Shown: piece after piece, positions 1-11,700 of the stretch
How the letters are laid out: every line of letters starts with the position of its first letter
Position numbering within the stretch: position 1 is the stretch's first letter
Assembly (NCBI RefSeq): GCF_023008405.1
Contig: NZ_CP095376.1
Span: forward strand, 706,001-770,000
Origin: Amycolatopsis sp. FBCC-B4732
GTDB lineage: Bacteria; Actinomycetota; Actinomycetes; Mycobacteriales; Pseudonocardiaceae
Length of the DNA: 64,000 nucleotides
Reading direction: 5' to 3'
Made by a program: the position numbers and the translations under genes
Notes under the pieces: generated by a model
The model's input: only the letters and a program-made list of their open reading frames with translations
Databases searched by the model: none
Told to the model about the DNA's origin: nothing

Positions 1-1
1 C

Positions 2-2745
2 CGGCTCGACGAATGCGGTGCCGCGCTTGCATCCTTTGTGGACTGCTCACTTCGCGACGTGCTGGCCGACGCTTCGGCCCTGGCGCGGGTCGACGTCGTC
101 CAGCCCGCGTTGTGGGCCGTGATGGTCTCGCTGGCCGAGCTGTGGCGCTCGTTCGGCGTGGTGCCGGACGCGGTCGTCGGGCACTCGCAGGGCGAGATCG
201 CCGCGGCGGTCGTCTCGGGCGCGTTGTCCCTCGAGGACGGTGCTCGCGTGGTCGCGTTGCGCAGCAGGGCGATCCTGGCGCTGGCCGGGGGCGGCGGCAT
301 GGTTTCCGTCGCGGCGCCCCTGGCCGCGATCGAAGCGCGGCTGAGCGACGGGGTGTCGATCGCCGCGGTCAACGGCCCGGCCGCCGTCGTCGTCTCCGGT
401 GAGCCCGCCGCCCTGGACGCGCTGATCGCCGCCTGCGAGGCGGACGGCGTGCGTGCCAAGCGGATCCCCGTCGACTACGCGTCCCACTCGGCGCAGGTCG
501 AGCAGCTGCGGGGCGAACTCCTCGACGTGCTGGCCCCGATCCGGCCGCGCACCGGCGACATCGCGTTCTTCTCGACCGTCACCGGTGCCTGGATCGACGG
601 CGCCGAGCTGAACGCCGAGTACTGGTACACGAACCTCCGCGAGACCGTCCGGCTCGACGTCGCCGTCAGCACGCTCGCCGCGGAAGGGTTCGGCACGTTC
701 GTCGAATCCTCGCCGCACCCGGTGCTGACGATGGCGATCGGCGAGGCCGACGGCGTCGAGGCGCTCGGTTCGCTGCGCCGCGACGACGGCGGGTACGAGC
801 GGTTCCTGCGGTCGCTCGGCGAGGCCCACGTGCGCGGGGTCGTCGTGGACTGGACGCCCGCGTTCCCCGGCGCCCACCGCGTCGACCTGCCCACCTACGC
901 CTTCCAGCGCCGCCGCTACTGGCTCGACGCGGGTGTCGCCCCGCAGCCGGCCGCCGACCCGGTGGACGCCGCGTTCTGGGCCGCCGTCGACGGCCTCGAC
1001 CTCGACGCGGTCGCCGGCACGCTCGACGTGGGCCCGGCCAGCACCCTCGCCGAAGTCCTGCCCGCGCTGACCCGCTGGCGTGAACGCGCCCGCGCCGCGT
1101 CCGAAGTGGACTCATGGCGCTACCGCGTCGAGTGGAAGCCCGTCGCCACGCCGTCCGCGCCGGAACTGTCCGGACGCTGGCTGGTCGTCGTCCCGGAGGG
1201 CCACGACGACGCCGGTGTCCCGGCCGCCCTCGCCGCGCACGGTGCCGAGCCCGTCGTGGTCTCGGAGTTCACCGGCGCGGAGGGCTACGCCGGGGTCGTG
1301 TCGCTGCTCGCGCTCGATGAAACCCCGTCGCCGGAGGCGGACTTCCTGCCCGCCGGCGCCACCGCGAACCTCGCGCTGGCTCAGGCCATGGCCGACGGCG
1401 AGACGCCGTTGTGGCTGCTGACCCGCGGTGGGCTCGACCGCCGTCCGGCGCAGGCCATGACGTGGGGCCTGGGCCGCGTGATCGGCCTGGAACTGCCCGC
1501 GATCTGGGGCGGCCTGCTCGACCTGCCCGCGGAACCGGACGCCGCGACCGCGGGCCTGCTCGCCGCCGCACTGTCCGGTGTGGACGATGAGGACCAGGTC
1601 GCGGTCCGCGAGTCCGGGCTGCTGGCCCGGCGCCTGGTCCGCGCTCCCTTCACCCCGCCGGCCGAGCGCTGGAAGCCGCGCGGCACGGTCCTGATCACCG
1701 GCGGCACCGGCGCGCTGGGCGCGCACGTGGCCCGCCGCCTCGCCACCGACGGCGCCGAGCACCTGGTGCTCACGAGCCGCCGTGGTCCGGCTGCACCGGG
1801 CGCGGCCGACCTCGAAGCCGAACTGTCCGCGCTCGGGACGCGGGTGACGATCGCCGCGTGCGACGTCGCCGACCGCGAGTCGCTCGCCGCGTTGCTGGCG
1901 GACCTCGGCGAGCCGGTGCGCGCGGTCGTGCACGCCGCCGGGCTGCCGCAGGCCACGCCGGTGCGCGAGACCACCGCGGCCGAGTTCGCCGACGTCGTCG
2001 GCGGCAAGGTCGCGGGCGCCCGGAACCTGGACGAGCTGCTCGGCGACGACGTCGACGCCTTCGTGCTCTTCTCCTCGAACGCCGGTGTCTGGGGCTCCGG
2101 CGGCCAGGGGGCGTACGGCGCGGGCAACGCCTACCTCGACGCCCTCGCCGAGCAGCGCCGCGCCCGCGGGGCCGCCGCGACCTCGGTCGCCTGGGGGTTC
2201 TGGGGCGGCGGGGGCATGGCGGGCGACGTCGAGCTGGAAGAGCAGCTGCGCCGCCGCGGGCTCCGCGAGATGGCGCCGGAAGCCGCGGTGGAGGCGCTCT
2301 GCCAGGCCCTCGACGCGCGTGAGGTCTTCCTGGCCGTGGCCGATGTCGACTGGGCGCGGTTCGCGCCCGGCTTCACGCTTTCGCGGCGGCGTCCGCTGAT
2401 CGAGGACATCCCCGAGGTCCGGGCGCTGCTCGAAGCGTCCGGCGAGCCGGAGACCGAGCGCCCGGCGCTGGCCCGCCGGGTCGCCGGACTCGGCGAAGCC
2501 GAAGCCCGCCGGCTGCTGCTGGACCTCGTCCGCGCCCAGGCCGCGTCGGTCCTCGGGCACGACTCGGCGACCGCGGTCCCGGCCGGGCGCGCGTTCCGCG
2601 AGCTCGGCTTCGACTCGCTGACCGCGGTCGAGGTCCGCAACCGGATCAACGCGGCGACCGGGCTGACGCTGCCCGCGACGCTGGTGTTCGACCACCCCAC
2701 GCCGGCCGCGCTAGCCGACGAGCTGCGGCGGCTTCTGTTGGGCCG
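2..2745 (+). other. Module W1 (partial): AT(methylmalonyl)-KR(A1)-ACP
   Basis: The KS and the N-terminal part of the AT lie upstream of the window. The AT active-site Ser is at 185 in GHSQGE, and YASH at 476-487 predicts methylmalonyl-CoA. No DH lies between AT and KR. KR: intact GGTGALG at about 1690-1720, Trp at 2090 and catalytic Tyr at 2114 in WGSGGQGAY; Trp present, no LDD, and Gln rather than His before the Tyr indicates an A1-type reductase. The ACP phosphopantetheine Ser is at 2615 in LGFDSL. Predicted product: alpha-methyl-beta-hydroxy thioester. Confidence 0.9.
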
Positions 2746-5700
2746 CACCGAAACCGCGGTGGTCACGTCGGCCGCCGCGACCGACGAGCCGATCGCGATC
2801 GTCGCGATGGGCTGCCGCTTCCCCGGCGGCGTCCGCTCGCCGGAAGACCTGTGGCGCCTGGTCACCGACGGCGTCGACGCCCTGACGGCGTTCCCGGCCG
2901 ACCGCGGCTGGGACCTGAATTCCTTCGGTGACGAGGAATTCGCCGAGGTCGGCGGGTTCGTGGCCGGCGCGGCGGAGTTCGACGCGGGCTTCTTCGGCAT
3001 CTCGCCGCGCGAGGCGCTGGCGATGGACCCGCAGCAGCGCGTGCTGCTGGAAACGGCGTGGGAGGTGTTCGAGCGCGCGGGCGTCGACCCGGCTTCGCTG
3101 CGCGGCAGCGCGACCGGCGTGTTCGTCGGCGCCAGCAGCTCCGGCTACGGCTCGAACCTCGAACAGGGACCGTCCGGTTCGGAGGGTTACCTGCTCACCG
3201 GCGAAGCCCCCAGCGTGATGTCCGGACGGCTGTCGTACACGTTCGGGCTGGAAGGCCCGGCCGTCACGGTGGACACGGCGTGCTCGTCCGCGCTGGTCGC
3301 GATGCACCTGGCGAGCCAGGCGCTGCGGCAGGGCGAGTGCTCGCTCGCGCTGGCCGGCGGCGTGGCGATCATGGCCAAGCCGATGGCGTTCCTGGAGTTC
3401 GCCCGCCAGCGCGGCCTGGCCGCGGACGGCCGCTGCAAGCCCTTCGCCGACGCGGCCGACGGCACCGGCTGGGGTGAGGGAGTCGGCCTGATCCTGCTGG
3501 AGCGCCTTTCGGACGCCGAGCGCAACGGCCACCAGATCCTCGCGGTCGTCCGCGGTTCGGCGGTCAACCAGGACGGCGCGTCCAACGGCCTGAGCGCCCC
3601 GAACGGCCCCTCCCAGCAGCGGGTCATCCGCGCCGCGCTCGCCAACGCCGGACTGTCCACTTCGGACGTCGACGCGGTCGAGGCCCACGGCACGGGCACC
3701 CGCCTCGGCGACCCGATCGAGGCCCAGGCCCTCCTGGCCACTTACGGCCAAGACCGCACGGAACCCCTCTGGCTCGGTTCGGTCAAGTCCAACCTCGGCC
3801 ACACCCAGGCGGCGGCCGGTATGGCGGGCGTCATCAAGACGGTCGAGGCCCTGCGCCACGGCGTCCTGCCGCGAACCCTGCACGTGGAAACCCCTTCGTC
3901 CCAGGTGGACTGGACGACCGGGTCCGTCGAGCTCCTCACCGAACCCCGCGAGTGGCCGGAGCGCGATCGTCCCCGCCGGGCGGCGGTCTCGGCGTTCGGC
4001 GTGAGCGGCACGAACGTCCACACCATCCTCGAACAGGCCCCCGCCGGTCAGCCGCAGCCCGAGCCGGAACCCACGGACGCGTTGCTGCCCCAGGTGTTCT
4101 CCGCCCACGACGCGGCCGCCCTGGACACCCTGATCAGCCACCTCCCGGACGCGAACCCGGTCGACCTGGGCTTCTCCCTGGCCACCACCCGAGCCCGCCT
4201 CGAGCACCGCGCCGTGCGCTTGGGCGAGGACATCATCACCGGCACGGCCGACCCGGACGCCCTGCTGGCGGTGCTGTTCACCGGCCAGGGCGCCCAGCGA
4301 GCCGGCATGGGCCAGGGCCTCTACGCCCGCTTCCCGGCCTACGCCGCCGCCTTCGACGCGGTCCTCGCCCACTTCGACCCGTCCCTTCCCGCCGCCTTCG
4401 CCGACCCCGCGCTCCTCGACCGCACCGAGTTCACCCAGCCGGCCCTGTTCGCCGTCGAAGTCGCCCTCTACCGCCTGGTCGAGTCCCTCGGCATCCGCCC
4501 GGACTTCGTAGCGGGTCACTCGATCGGCGAAATCTCGGCAGCGCACGTTGCCGGTGTCCTGTCCCTCGAGGACGCCTGCCGCCTGGTCTCGGCGCGCGCC
4601 TCGCTGATGCAGGCTCTCCCGCCGGGCGGGGCGATGGTCTCGATCGCGGCCCCCGAGTCCGAGATCACTCTGACCGAGGGCGTCTCCATCGCCGCGGTCA
4701 ACACCCCCGAGTCGGTGGTCATCTCCGGCGAGGAAGCCGCGGTCCTGGACATCGCCGCGGAATTCGCCGCGCGGGGCGTCAAGACCAAGCGCCTCACGGT
4801 GAGTCACGCGTTCCACTCGCCGTTGATGGACCCGATGCTGGAGGAGTTCCGCGCGGTCGCCGAGTCCCTCACGTACCACCCGGCGGCGATACCGGTGATC
4901 TCGAATGTGAGCGGTGCTCTCGCCGAGCCGTTCACGGCCGACTACTGGGTCCGTCATGTCCGCGAGGCGGTCCGTTTCGCCGATGGCGTCGCCACCCTCA
5001 AGTCCGAAGGTGCCCGAATCTTCCTGGAGCTGGGGCCCGACGGGGTGCTCAGCGCGATGGTCGACGGAACCGCGATCAGTGCTCTGCGACGAGAGCGGGA
5101 TGACGAGAGAGCACTGCTCACAGCGTTGAGCACTGTTCACGTCCACGGTGTCGACGTCGACTGGGCCGCGTTCTTCCCCGGCGGCCGCCGCATCGACCTC
5201 CCGACCTACCCGTTCCAGCGCGAGCGCTACTGGCCGCGCGCCGGAGCGGCCCGGGGCGACCTCGGCGCCGTCGGCGTGGGCGCGCTCGAACACCCGCTGC
5301 TCGGCGCCGCCGTCGACCTCGCCGGCGACGAAGGCACCGTCCTCAGTGGACGCCTCTCGCTGGAAACCCACCCGTGGCTGGCCGGGCACGCGCTGTCCGG
5401 GACCGTCCTGGTTCCCGGCACCGCCCTGCTCGAACTCGTGGTCCAGGCCGGCGACCAGGTCGGCTGCGACGTCGTCGACGAGCTGACCTTCGCCGCGCCC
5501 CTGGTGCTGCCCGCCCGCGGCGCGGTCACCGTCCAGGTCTCGGCCGGTCCAGCGGACTCCGCCGGGCGCCGCCCGATCGCCGTCCACTCCCGCCACGCCG
5601 ACGCCGACTGGACCCAGCACGCCACCGGCAGCGTCAGCCAAGCTGCACTTTCACGTGAAAGTGCCGTTGAATGGCCGCCTGCGGGGGCCGAGCCGGTCGA

Positions 5701-8700
5701 CACCACCGGGCTGTACGCGCGGCTCGCCGCGATGGGCTTCGTCTACGGCGAGGCCTTCGGCGGCCTCACCCGCGTCTGGCGCGAAGGCACCGACGTATAC
5801 GCCGAAGTCGCGCTGCCGGAACCGTTCGACGCCACCGGGTTCGCGATCCACCCGGCCCTCCTCGACGCCGCCCTGCACCCGCTCGGCCTCGGCATCGTCA
5901 CCCCCGACGACGGCGCGGCCCGGATCCCGTTCTCCTTCACCCGCGTCGCGGTGCACGCCACCGGCGCCACCGAGCTGCGGGTCCGGCTGAGCCCGGCGGG
6001 GGAGAACGCCGTCGCGCTCACCGCGTGGGACACCACCGGCGCCCCCGTGGTGACCGTCGGATCGCTCTTGCTGCGCCCGGTCGCGCAGGCCGCGGCCACC
6101 GCTCCCGACACGCTCTTCGAGCAGGCCTGGACCGAGGTCACCGCCGACCCCGGCGCCGCCCGCGAGGAACTCGTGTTCGCCCGGGTGACCGGCGACGACG
6201 TGCACGAAGCCACCGCCTGGGTCCTGGGGAAGCTGCAGACCTGGCTCGCCGAAGAGCCGGCGGGCAAACTCGTCGTCGTCACCCGCGGCGCGGCCGACGG
6301 CGCCCTCGCCGCGGCGGCCGCCGCCGGGCTGGTGCGGTCCGCGCAGTCGGAGCACCCCGGCCGGTTCCTCCTCGTCGACGTCGACGACGACCCGCGCTCC
6401 GAAGCACTCCTGTCCACTGTGGACGCCTTCGGCGAACCGCAGCTGACGCTCAGGGAAGGCGTCGCGACCGCGCCGCGGCTGGTCCGCGCGACCGGGATGC
6501 CGCTGACACCGGCCGGCGACTCGTGGCAGCTCGTCACCACCGGCGGCGGCACCACCGACAGCCTGACCCTGGCCGAAGCGACCGAAGCGCCGCTCGACCC
6601 GCGTGACGTCCGGATCGAGGTCCGCGCGGGCGGCCTCAACTTCCGTGACGTGCTCATCTCCCTCGGCATGTACCCGGACCCCGCGGCCCGCCTCGGCTCC
6701 GAAGCGGCGGGTGTGGTCGTCGAGATCGGTACCGACGTCCACGACCTCGCCGTCGGCGACCGCGTCTTCGGCCTCGTCGACGACGCCTTCGCGCCGCGGG
6801 CCACCGCCGACGCCCGCCGCCTGGCCCCGATCCCGGCCGGGTGGACGTTCGCCGAGGCGGCCACCGTCCCGGTCGCGTTCGTCACCGCCTACTACGGCCT
6901 GTTCGACCTCGGTGGCCTCGAAGCGGGCCAGTCGGTGCTCGTGCACGCGGCCGCCGGCGGCGTCGGGATGGCCGCGGTGCAGCTCGCGCGCTGGAAGGGC
7001 GCCGAGGTGTTCGCGACGGCGAGCGAGGGCAAGCACGCCGCGCTGCGCGAACTCGGCCTCGACGACGCCCACCTGGCCAGCTCCCGCACCCTGGACTTCC
7101 GCGAGAAGTTCGGCCGTGTCGACGTCGTCCTGAACTCGCTGACCGGCGCGTTCACCGACGCTTCGCTGGAGCTGCTCAAGCCCGGCGGGCAGTTCGTCGA
7201 GCTGGGCAAGACCGACGTCCGCGAAGGCCCGGGCTACCACACCTTCGACCTCGGCGACCCCGGCGCGGACCGGATCGCCGCCATCTTCGCCGACCTGCTG
7301 GCCGCGTTCGGCCGCGGCGACTTGACACCGTTGCCGGTGCGCGCCTGGGACCTCGGCCGCGCCGCCGACGCGTTCCGGTTCGTCAGCCAGGCCAAGCACA
7401 TCGGCAAGAACGTCCTCACCCTGCCTCCTCGCGAACCCGCCGGCACCGTCCTCGTCACCGGCGGCACCGGCACGCTCGGCGCGGCGGTGGCCCGGCACCT
7501 CGCCCGCCGCCCCGGCGTGCGGCGGCTGGTGCTCGTCGGCAGGCGGGGCTTGGACGCACCCGGCGCCGCCGGGCTCGTCGACGAACTGACCGCGCTCGGC
7601 GTCGAGGCGGTCGTGGCCGCCGGCGACGTGGCCGAGCCCGGTTTCGTGGCGGACGTGCTGCGGGCGATCCCCGCCGGGCAGCCGCTGATCGGGGTGGTGC
7701 ACGCGGCCGGCGTACTGGACGACGGCGTGCTCGAAGCGCAGACACCGGCACGGGTTTCCGCCGTGCTCCGCGCCAAAGTGGACGGTGCGGAGGCGCTCGA
7801 CAGGCTTACCCGGGACCACGACCTGGCCTGGTTCGTCCTGTTCTCCTCGGTCGCCGGGATCGTCGGCGCGGCCGGGCAAAGCGGCTACGCGGCGGCGAAC
7901 AGCGCCCTCGACGCGCTGGCCGCGCGACGGCGTTCCCGTGGCCTGCCCGCGGTTTCGCTCGCGTGGGGCCAATGGGACCTGTCCAGCGCGATGACCGGCA
8001 AGCTGGGCGAGCGCGACCGCGGCCGCATCGAACGCGCCGGCATCCGGCCGCTGTCCACAGAGGACGCACTCGCCGCGATGGACGCCGCCATCGGGCTCGG
8101 CCGCCCGGTCGCCGTGCCGATGCGCGTCGACCTCGCCGCCCTGCGCGCCGCCGAAGACCTCGCCCCGCTGTGGCGCGGGCTCGTGCGCACGCCGGTCCGC
8201 CGCAGCGCGCGGACCGCCGTCACCGACGACGGCTGGGCCGCGCAGCTCGCCGGCCTCGGTGCCGGGGAGGCGCGCGAAAAACTGCTGGACCTCGTCCGCA
8301 AGCACGTCGCCGCGGTGCTGGGGCACGCGAGCCCCGAGGCGATCGACGCCGCGAAAGCGTTCAAGGACAGCGGGTTCGACTCGCTGACCGCGGTCGAGCT
8401 GCGCAACCGGCTCGCCACGGCGACCGGCCGCACGCTGCCCGCGACGCTCGTCTTCGACTACCCGAACCCCGAGGTGCTGGCCGGCTTCCTGCACGGCGAA
8501 CTGGCCGGCGCGGCCCCCGCGGCGGCCCCGGTCGTCCCGACCCGGAACCGCACGGACGACCCGATCGCCATCGTGGCGATGAGCTGCCGCTTCCCCGGCG
8601 ACGTCGATTCGGCCGACGCCCTGTGGCGCCTGGTCGCCGAGGGCCGCGACGCGATCGGCGGCTTCCCGGCCGACCGCGGCTGGCCCGTCGACGAGCTGTA

Positions 8701-11700
8701 CCACCCGGACCCGGCGCACCCCGGCACGTTCTACGCCTCCGGCGGCGGCTTCCTGCCCGGCGCCGCGCAATTCGACGCGGGCTTCTTCGGAATCTCGCCG
8801 CGTGAAGCCCTCGCCATGGACCCGCAGCAGCGGTTGCTCCTGGAAGTCTCGTGGGAGGCGTTCGAACGAGCGGGAATCGAGCCGGGCACGTTGCGCGGCA
8901 GCAACACCGGCGTGTTCGTCGGCGCGGCCCACTCGGGCTACGCCGCCGGTTCGACGTCCGCCGCGGAAGGCGTCGAAGGGCACCTGATGACCGGCAACGC
9001 GGGCAGCGTGCTGTCCGGCCGGGTCGCCTACCACCTGGGCCTGGAGGGCTCGGCGGTCACGGTGGACACCGCGTGCTCGTCGTCGCTGGTGGCGCTGCAC
9101 CTGGCCGGCCAGGCCCTCCGCCAGGGTGAATGTGACCTCGCGCTGGCCGGCGGCGTCGCGATCCTCGGCACGCCGGACATCTTCGTGGAGTTCAGCCGCC
9201 AGCGCGGCCTCTCCCCGGACGGCCGCTGCAAGGCCTTCTCGGACGACGCCGACGGCACGGGCTGGAGCGAAGGCGCGGGCATGGTCGTGCTGGAGCGCCT
9301 GTCCGACGCCCGCCGCAACGGCCACGAGGTCCTCGCCCTCCTGCGCGGTTCGGCGGTCAACTCCGACGGCGCTTCGAACGGCCTGACCGCACCGAACGGT
9401 CCCTCGCAGCAACGCGTGATCCGAGCGGCACTGGCGAGCGCGGGTCTGTCCACTTCGGACGTCGACGCGGTCGAAGCCCACGGCACCGGGACGACCCTCG
9501 GCGACCCGATCGAGGCGCAGGCGGTACTGGCGACCTACGGCCAGGACCGCGGCGAACCGCTGTGGCTGGGCTCCCTGAAGTCCAACCTGGGCCACACCCA
9601 GTCGGCGGCGGGCGTGGCCGGCGTGATCAAGATGGTCATGGCCATGCGCCACGGCGTGCTCCCGAAGACGCTGCACGTGGCTGCGCCTTCGTCCCGGGTG
9701 GACTGGGAGGCCGGAGCGGTCGAGCTGCTCACGGAGCAGCGTGCATGGCCCGCGACCGGACGCCCGCGCCGGGCCGGGATCTCGGCGTTCGGCATCTCGG
9801 GCACCAACGCCCACGCGATCCTGGAACTGCCCACCGAAACTGCCCCGCCGCCGGCCGCGGTACCGGAGCCGCCGGTGGTGGCGTGGGCACTGTCGGCCAA
9901 GAGCGAACCGGCGTTGCGCGCCCAGGCCGGCAAGCTGGCGGCCGCCGTCGCGGATGCTTCCCCGGCGGCGGGTGCGCTGCCCGGCCGCGAGCCGGCGGAC
10001 CCTTCCCCCGCGGCGATCGCGGGCGCCCTGCTCGCCCGCACCCGCTTCGAGGACCGCGCGGTCGTGCTCGGCGGCAGCCGCGACGAACTGGTCTCCGGCC
10101 TGCACGCGCTGGCCGCCGGGGAACCCGCACCCGGCCTGGTCCGCGGCACGGCGTCGGCCGGCAAGCTCGCGGTGCTGTTCACCGGACAGGGTGCGCAGCG
10201 AGCCGGCATGGGCCGCGAGCTGTACGACCGCTACCCGGTCTACGCGGCGGCGTTCGACACGATCTGCGCCGAGTTCACCGTGCCGGTCCGCGACGTCGTC
10301 TTCGGCGACGCCCCGGGCCTGGACGAGACCGGCTTCACCCAGCCCGCGCTGTTCGCCGTCGAGGTCGCGCTCTACCGGCTCTTCGAGTCGTGGGGCGTCC
10401 GGCCGGCGTTCGTCGCCGGGCACTCGATCGGCGAGCTGGCCGCGGCGCACGTCGCCGGCGTGTTCTCCCTCGAAGACGCGTGCTTGCTCGTCTCGGCGCG
10501 CGCCGCGCTGATGCAGGCCCTGCCGAAGGGCGGTGCGATGGTGTCGATCGCCGCACCGGAAGCCGACGTGCTGCCGCTGCTGAGCGACCGGGTTTCGATC
10601 GCGGCGATCAACGGCCCGGCGTCCGTCGTCATCTCCGGCGACGAGCCCGAAGTCCTCGCTGTGGCCGCGCAATTCGCGGACCGCGGTGTCCGGACCAAGC
10701 GCCTCAGCGTCAGCCACGCTTTCCACTCACCGCACCTCGACCCGATGCTCGACGAGTTCCGCGCGGCCGCCGACAAGGTCACCTACCACCCGGCGGAGAT
10801 ACCGGTGATCTCGAATGTGAGCGGTGCTCTCGCGGAGCCGTTCACCGCGGACTACTGGGTGGACCACGTGCGGCAGGCCGTCCGGTTCGCGGACGGCGTC
10901 GCGACGCTCGAAGCCCGGGGCGCCCGCTTCTTCCTGGAACTGGGCCCGGACGGCGTGCTCAGCTCGATGGCCCGCGACAACGTGTCCGAGAACGTCGTGG
11001 TGGTCCCGTCGCTGCGGCGCGACCGCCCGGACGGAACGGCGGCGCTGACCGCGCTGTCGACGCTGTTCGCGAACGGCGCGCCCGCGGACCTCTCGGCGGT
11101 CTTCGGCCCCGCCGGGCGCGTGGCCTTGCCGACCTACGCCTTCCAGCACGAGCACTACTGGCTCGAGCCGGCCACCCCGTCCCCCGCGGTGGACACGGCG
11201 TTCTGGTCGGCGGTCGAACGCGAGGACGTCGGCGAACTGGCCGGCGCACTGGCGATCGACGAGGCCCAGCGCGAATCCCTGACCGCGCTGCTGCCGGCGT
11301 TGTCGACTTGGCGACGTCAGCGTGACGAAGAGTCCGTTGTGGACTCCTGGCGCTACCGGGTCACCTGGGAACCGGCCCGCGAGACCGGCGCGCGGCCGGC
11401 GGGCACCTGGCTGCTGGCCGTTCCGGCGACGGAAACCACGCTCGGCGACCGGATCGCGGCAGTACTCACCGCGAACGGCGTCGCGCTGACCCGGCTCGAC
11501 GACCCGGCTCCCGAGGCCCTGGCGGAAGCCGCCGCGACGGCGGACGCCGTTCTGTCGCTGCTCGCGTTGACCCCGGGAGCCGGCACCGTCCCGGCCGGAG
11601 TGGCGGCAACACTCGCCCTCCTCCGCGCCGTCCCCGGCACTCCCGTGTGGACAGTCACCCGTGGTGCCGTCACGACCGGCGCCACCGACGACGCCCCCGA

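Noticed and set aside
38..40. GTG at 38 as the start of gene A
   Set aside because: Codons from base 2 onward already encode conserved AT sequence ([13 protein letters not shown]), so the gene begins outside the window.
5651..10726. Very long open frames on the - strand (for example here and at 52364-63853)
   Set aside because: They are mirror frames of GC-rich PKS codons: no ribosome binding sites, no recognisable domains, arginine/histidine-rich low-complexity translations, and full overlap with unmistakable PKS coding on the + strand.
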